A stretch of 64,000 nucleotides of DNA from Aestuariibius violaceus (lineage in GTDB: Bacteria > Pseudomonadota > Alphaproteobacteria > Rhodobacterales > Rhodobacteraceae). The notes under the pieces were generated by a model. That model saw nothing but the letters and a program-made list of their open reading frames with translations. It was not told the origin of the DNA and searched no databases. A program made the position numbers and the translations under genes. Each line of letters opens with the position of its first letter. The stretch's first letter is position 1. This document shows positions 62,011-64,000 of this stretch, in pieces. The DNA lies in assembly GCF_040779325.2 (NCBI RefSeq), contig NZ_JBFONT020000005.1, forward strand, positions 62,001 through 126,000, given 5' to 3'.

Positions 62011-62036
62011 CGCACCCAGGGAGGAGGAAGGGCGCG
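62011..62036 (-). ncRNA. CcsR-like RNA 1
   Basis: On the minus strand CGCGCCC pairs with GGGTGCG (plus 62030-62036 and 62011-62017) with one G-U pair that would be an A-C mismatch on the plus strand. The loop carries CCTCCTCCC (62019-62027 on the complement). It is the unit nearest the DUF1127 stop. Ends are not known. Confidence 0.7.
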
Positions 62037-62052
62037 TCCCGAAATCTATCTG

Positions 62053-62274
62053 TTAGCGCGCGTCGCCGTAGGCGGCTTCGAGCGCGATGGCCTTAATGGC
62101 CGAGCGATGTAGACCGAGATCGGCCAGGTCGCGGTCGTTGAGCCGTGCAAGCTCGTCAAAGGTGCGGCGGTAGATGCGGTAGGCGTCCCAGCGCGCACGA
62201 AGATCGGTCTTGGCGGCCGCAAAGCGGGCGGCAAAGCCGTGCGAAGCGCCGCGCGAAGTGTGTGCGTATGCCAT
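62053..62274 (-). CDS. DUF1127 small protein (CcaF1-like)
   Basis: The 73-residue protein starts at the ATG at 62274 behind AAGGAA. The DUF1127 motif is DELARLNDRDLADLGLHRSA followed by IKAIALEAAYGD. In Rhodobacter sphaeroides a DUF1127 protein encoded just upstream of the CcsR RNAs (CcaF1) binds RNA and takes part in their maturation. Here too the gene is followed by CCUCCUCCC hairpins, so a joint primary transcript is likely. A basic character suits RNA binding. Confidence 0.88.
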   Translation of the reverse strand: MAYAHTSRGASHGFAARFAAAKTDLRARWDAYRIYRRTFDELARLNDRDLADLGLHRSAIKAIALEAAYGDAR

Positions 62275-62342
62275 TGTGTGTTCCTTAACTGCTCTTGCCC
62301 TTGCAGGGTCTTTGGTCGCGCCGGATTGCGCTGACAGGACTG

Positions 62343-62370
62343 AAGATAGGGGTTTGCTGCAGCTGCACAA
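62343..62370 (-). promoter_or_regulatory. Possible heat-shock-type promoter of the DUF1127/CcsR-like unit
   Basis: On the minus strand TTGTGC (62370-62365) and TATCTT (62348-62343) lie 16 bases apart, with CCCC before the -10 part. This is similar to RpoH-type promoters, which drive the equivalent unit in R. sphaeroides. It lies about 70 bases upstream of the DUF1127 ATG. Confidence 0.35.
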
Positions 62371-62526
62371 TCCTTTGAGTTCGCAATGCTGCCATGCGGC
62401 AAATGCATAAGTGTTGCTGCCCTATTTTAAGGCATGACGCCGCATGCGCATGCAGATGGCAGCGCTAACCTTGCAGGGGCCTTTCGGCCGCCCAACCTAT
62501 GAGCAAGGACGCTGAAGGAGTGACCG

Positions 62527-63592
62527 ATGGCTGTTTCGCGCGATGCTGTTCTTGAAGCTTTGTCGAGGGTTGGGTTGCCGAATGGGGGCGACCTTGTGAG
62601 CCGCGATCTGATTCGGGCTTTGACCGTGGAGGCCGGGGCGGTGCGCTTCGTCATTGAGGCGCCGGATCCCGAGATGGCCGCGCGGATGGAGCCGGTTCGG
62701 GCTGCCGCAGAGGATCTCGTTCGTCAGTTGGAGGGCGTGGAGGCGGTGTCAGTGGCGTTGACAGCGCATGGCCCGGCGAAAAAGCCGCCGCCGCTCAAGA
62801 TCGGGGGGCATCCGAAGGCGCAGGCCGGCCCGATCAAACCGGCGGGGGTGGATCGGATCATTGCGGTGGGCAGTGGCAAGGGGGGGCGTGGGTAAATCCA
62901 CTGTGTCCGCCAACTTGGCGGTCGCCTTGGCACGGGAGGGGCGGCGGGTTGGGCTGCTGGATGCAGATATATACGGTCCGTCGCAGCCGCGGATGATGGG
63001 GGTGTCGGATCGGCCGGCTTCTCCGGACGGAAAGACGATCCTGCCGCTGATGGCCCATGGCGTGACCTTCATGTCGATCGGGCTGATGGTCGATCCGGCC
63101 AAGGCGGTTGTCTGGCGAGGGCCGATGCTGATGGGCGCGCTCCAGCAGATGCTGGGGCAGGTGGCCTGGGGAGAGCTGGATACGCTGATCGTCGATCTGC
63201 CGCCGGGGACCGGGGATGTGCAGCTGACTCTGTGCCAGAAGGCGGAGGTGACGGGGGCGATTGTCGTATCGACGCCGCAGGACGTGGCGCTTCTGGATGC
63301 GCGGAAAGCGATCGACATGTTCGCGACGCTGAAGACGCCCGTGCTGGGGCTCATCGAGAACGTGTCGCTCTATATATGTCCCGAATGCGGGCATGAGGCG
63401 CATCTCTTTGGGCATGGCGGAGTGAAGGCGGAGGCAGAACGGCTGGGCGTGCCGTTTCTGGGAGAGCTGCCGCTGCATCTGGATGTCAGGATATCCGGGG
63501 ATGCGGGGCGGCCTGTCGCTTTGGGCGAAGGGGCCCTGGCAGCGGCCTATATCGCGCTGGCAAAAGGGCTGATCGCTGGCGGAATGGGGTAG
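62527..63592 (+). pseudogene. Mrp/NBP35 (ApbC) family iron-sulfur cluster carrier ATPase, frameshifted
   Basis: The gene is split between two frames. The first part (62527 to about 62885) encodes the N-terminal MIP18/DUF59-like domain and runs to VGSGKGG. The second frame continues GGVGKSTVSANLAVALAREG and then DADIYGPSQPRMMGV, IVDLPPGTGDVQL, and the CxxC of ICPECGHE. The break falls at a run of seven G (62880-62886); with six G the P-loop would read GSGKGGVGKST. As written, translation stops at 62895. This could be a sequencing error in a homopolymer, or a real disabling or phase-variable change. The intact protein would be about 355 residues. Confidence 0.85.
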
Positions 63593-64000
63593 GGTGAGTC
63601 CCGGGAAACTGTGGGAACGAACCAATGCTTCAGTTTCTAATTGGGATTTCTTGGGATTCGCGTGGAATTTGGTGCGATATGCTGCGATCTGCAGGTTAGA
63701 TTTCCTCATTAATATGTTGCATGTTGTAAAAATAACGCTTTGAGCCGAGTCGCTCAATCCATATGTTGTATATTCAATCGCCTTAATACCCTAGATCAGC
63801 TTTAGTTAAGGTCTAGCTCAATCTCGATCGCGAGGCGATCCAGCTATTCCCATCTTTTCCCTTGTTTCCCACAAATTCCCGGGACATAAAGTTCTCACAC
63901 GAAACGGACCAAGGGGCAGCAAGACCCCGACGAGGCGACCTAAGGTTTCATACAGGCACCCCGATTTCGTGAACGACAGATCCGGCGCGCGAGCGAGCAG
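63593..64000. other. Closing non-coding stretch with GGGA repeats
   Basis: No gene is visible up to the window end. The left part has CGGGA/TGGGA words at 63602, 63612, 63642, 63652 and TGGAA at 63663, nearly all on a 10-base register. The right part has CCC triplets at 63849, 63859, 63868 and 63878 on the plus strand. A lower-GC segment around 63710-63810 lies between. It may be the promoter region of a gene to the right. Confidence 0.6.
63602..63667 (+). promoter_or_regulatory. MraZ-box-like TGGGA repeat array
   Basis: TGGGA-N5-TGGGA (63642-63656) is followed by TGGAA at 63663-63667, and two further GGGA words at 63603 and 63613 fit the same 10-base spacing. MraZ binds TGGGN repeats separated by five bases upstream of its own operon. 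The gene downstream is not in the window, so this is a candidate only. Confidence 0.4.

Noticed and set aside
62768..63592. A separate ParA-like ATPase starting at 62768
   Set aside because: Its first residues are Arg-rich nonsense and the P-loop is incomplete. Joining the two frames restores a normal Mrp protein.

Overview
The window is high-GC DNA from an alphaproteobacterium, most likely a Rhodobacteraceae/Roseobacteraceae member. This rests on gene content: paired ABC and TRAP importers, a DUF1127 gene followed by RNA hairpins carrying CCUCCUCCC (the CcaF1-CcsR arrangement described in Rhodobacter sphaeroides), split his genes, a Hint-domain protein and a PBP-OmpA fusion. No phage, IS element or CRISPR array was seen. 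Many genes overlap by 1-4 bases (ATGA, GTGA, TTGA, TGATG), so translational coupling is common.

Region 1 (1-15.9 kb) is a LacI-controlled glycoside uptake and breakdown cluster. A GH31 glycosidase cut by the left edge diverges from a ribose-type ABC importer (2061-6527) that ends in an SMP-30 lactonase gene. Converging on it is a seven-gene operon (14697 down to 7400): EthD-domain protein, SDR dehydrogenase, second GH31 enzyme, and a maltose-type ABC importer. The LacI regulator gene follows at 14838. An 18-bp palindrome, AATACAAACGTTTGTATT, lies between the first divergent pair, and a near copy lies between the seven-gene operon and lacI, so both halves look like one regulon.

Region 2 (16-24.7 kb) encodes a small outer-membrane barrel protein and a 2473-residue autotransporter with a passenger of about 25-residue repeats. 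Region 3 (24.7-30.3 kb) holds a phosphoesterase, an ECF sigma/anti-sigma pair, a COG4315-type lipoprotein and an unusual SARP-type regulator fused to an alpha/beta hydrolase, then over 1 kb of poorly coding DNA.

Region 4 (30.3-39.3 kb) is a nine-gene operon: SsuABC/ThiXYZ-type importer, cytosine-deaminase-like amidohydrolase, FAD oxidase, two flavodoxin-fold reductases, a 2OG-Fe(II) oxygenase and a creatininase-family hydrolase, with a divergent Rid-family gene. It looks like an undescribed route for uptake and breakdown of a small N-containing (possibly heterocyclic) compound.

Region 5 (39.3-51.0 kb) is mostly core: CoA-binding protein, YHS protein, zinc-ribbon protein, 23S rRNA methyltransferase, tRNA-Tyr, ClpS, hisA, hisH and hisB with a DUF2147 gene inserted on the opposite strand, a membrane Ser/Thr kinase with PDZ-like ends, an orphan TRAP binding protein, a PstS-like/OmpA fusion and tRNA-Gly. 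Region 6 (51.3-64 kb) holds a Hint protein lacking expected catalytic residues, pyruvate carboxylase, a P-loop kinase, an FMN alpha-hydroxy-acid oxidase, a UvrD/PcrA-type helicase, an L,D-transpeptidase, a divergent LysE/Lrp pair, DUF1127 plus CcsR-like RNAs, an Mrp ATPase broken by one extra G in its P-loop, and a closing non-coding stretch with GGGA repeats resembling an MraZ box.
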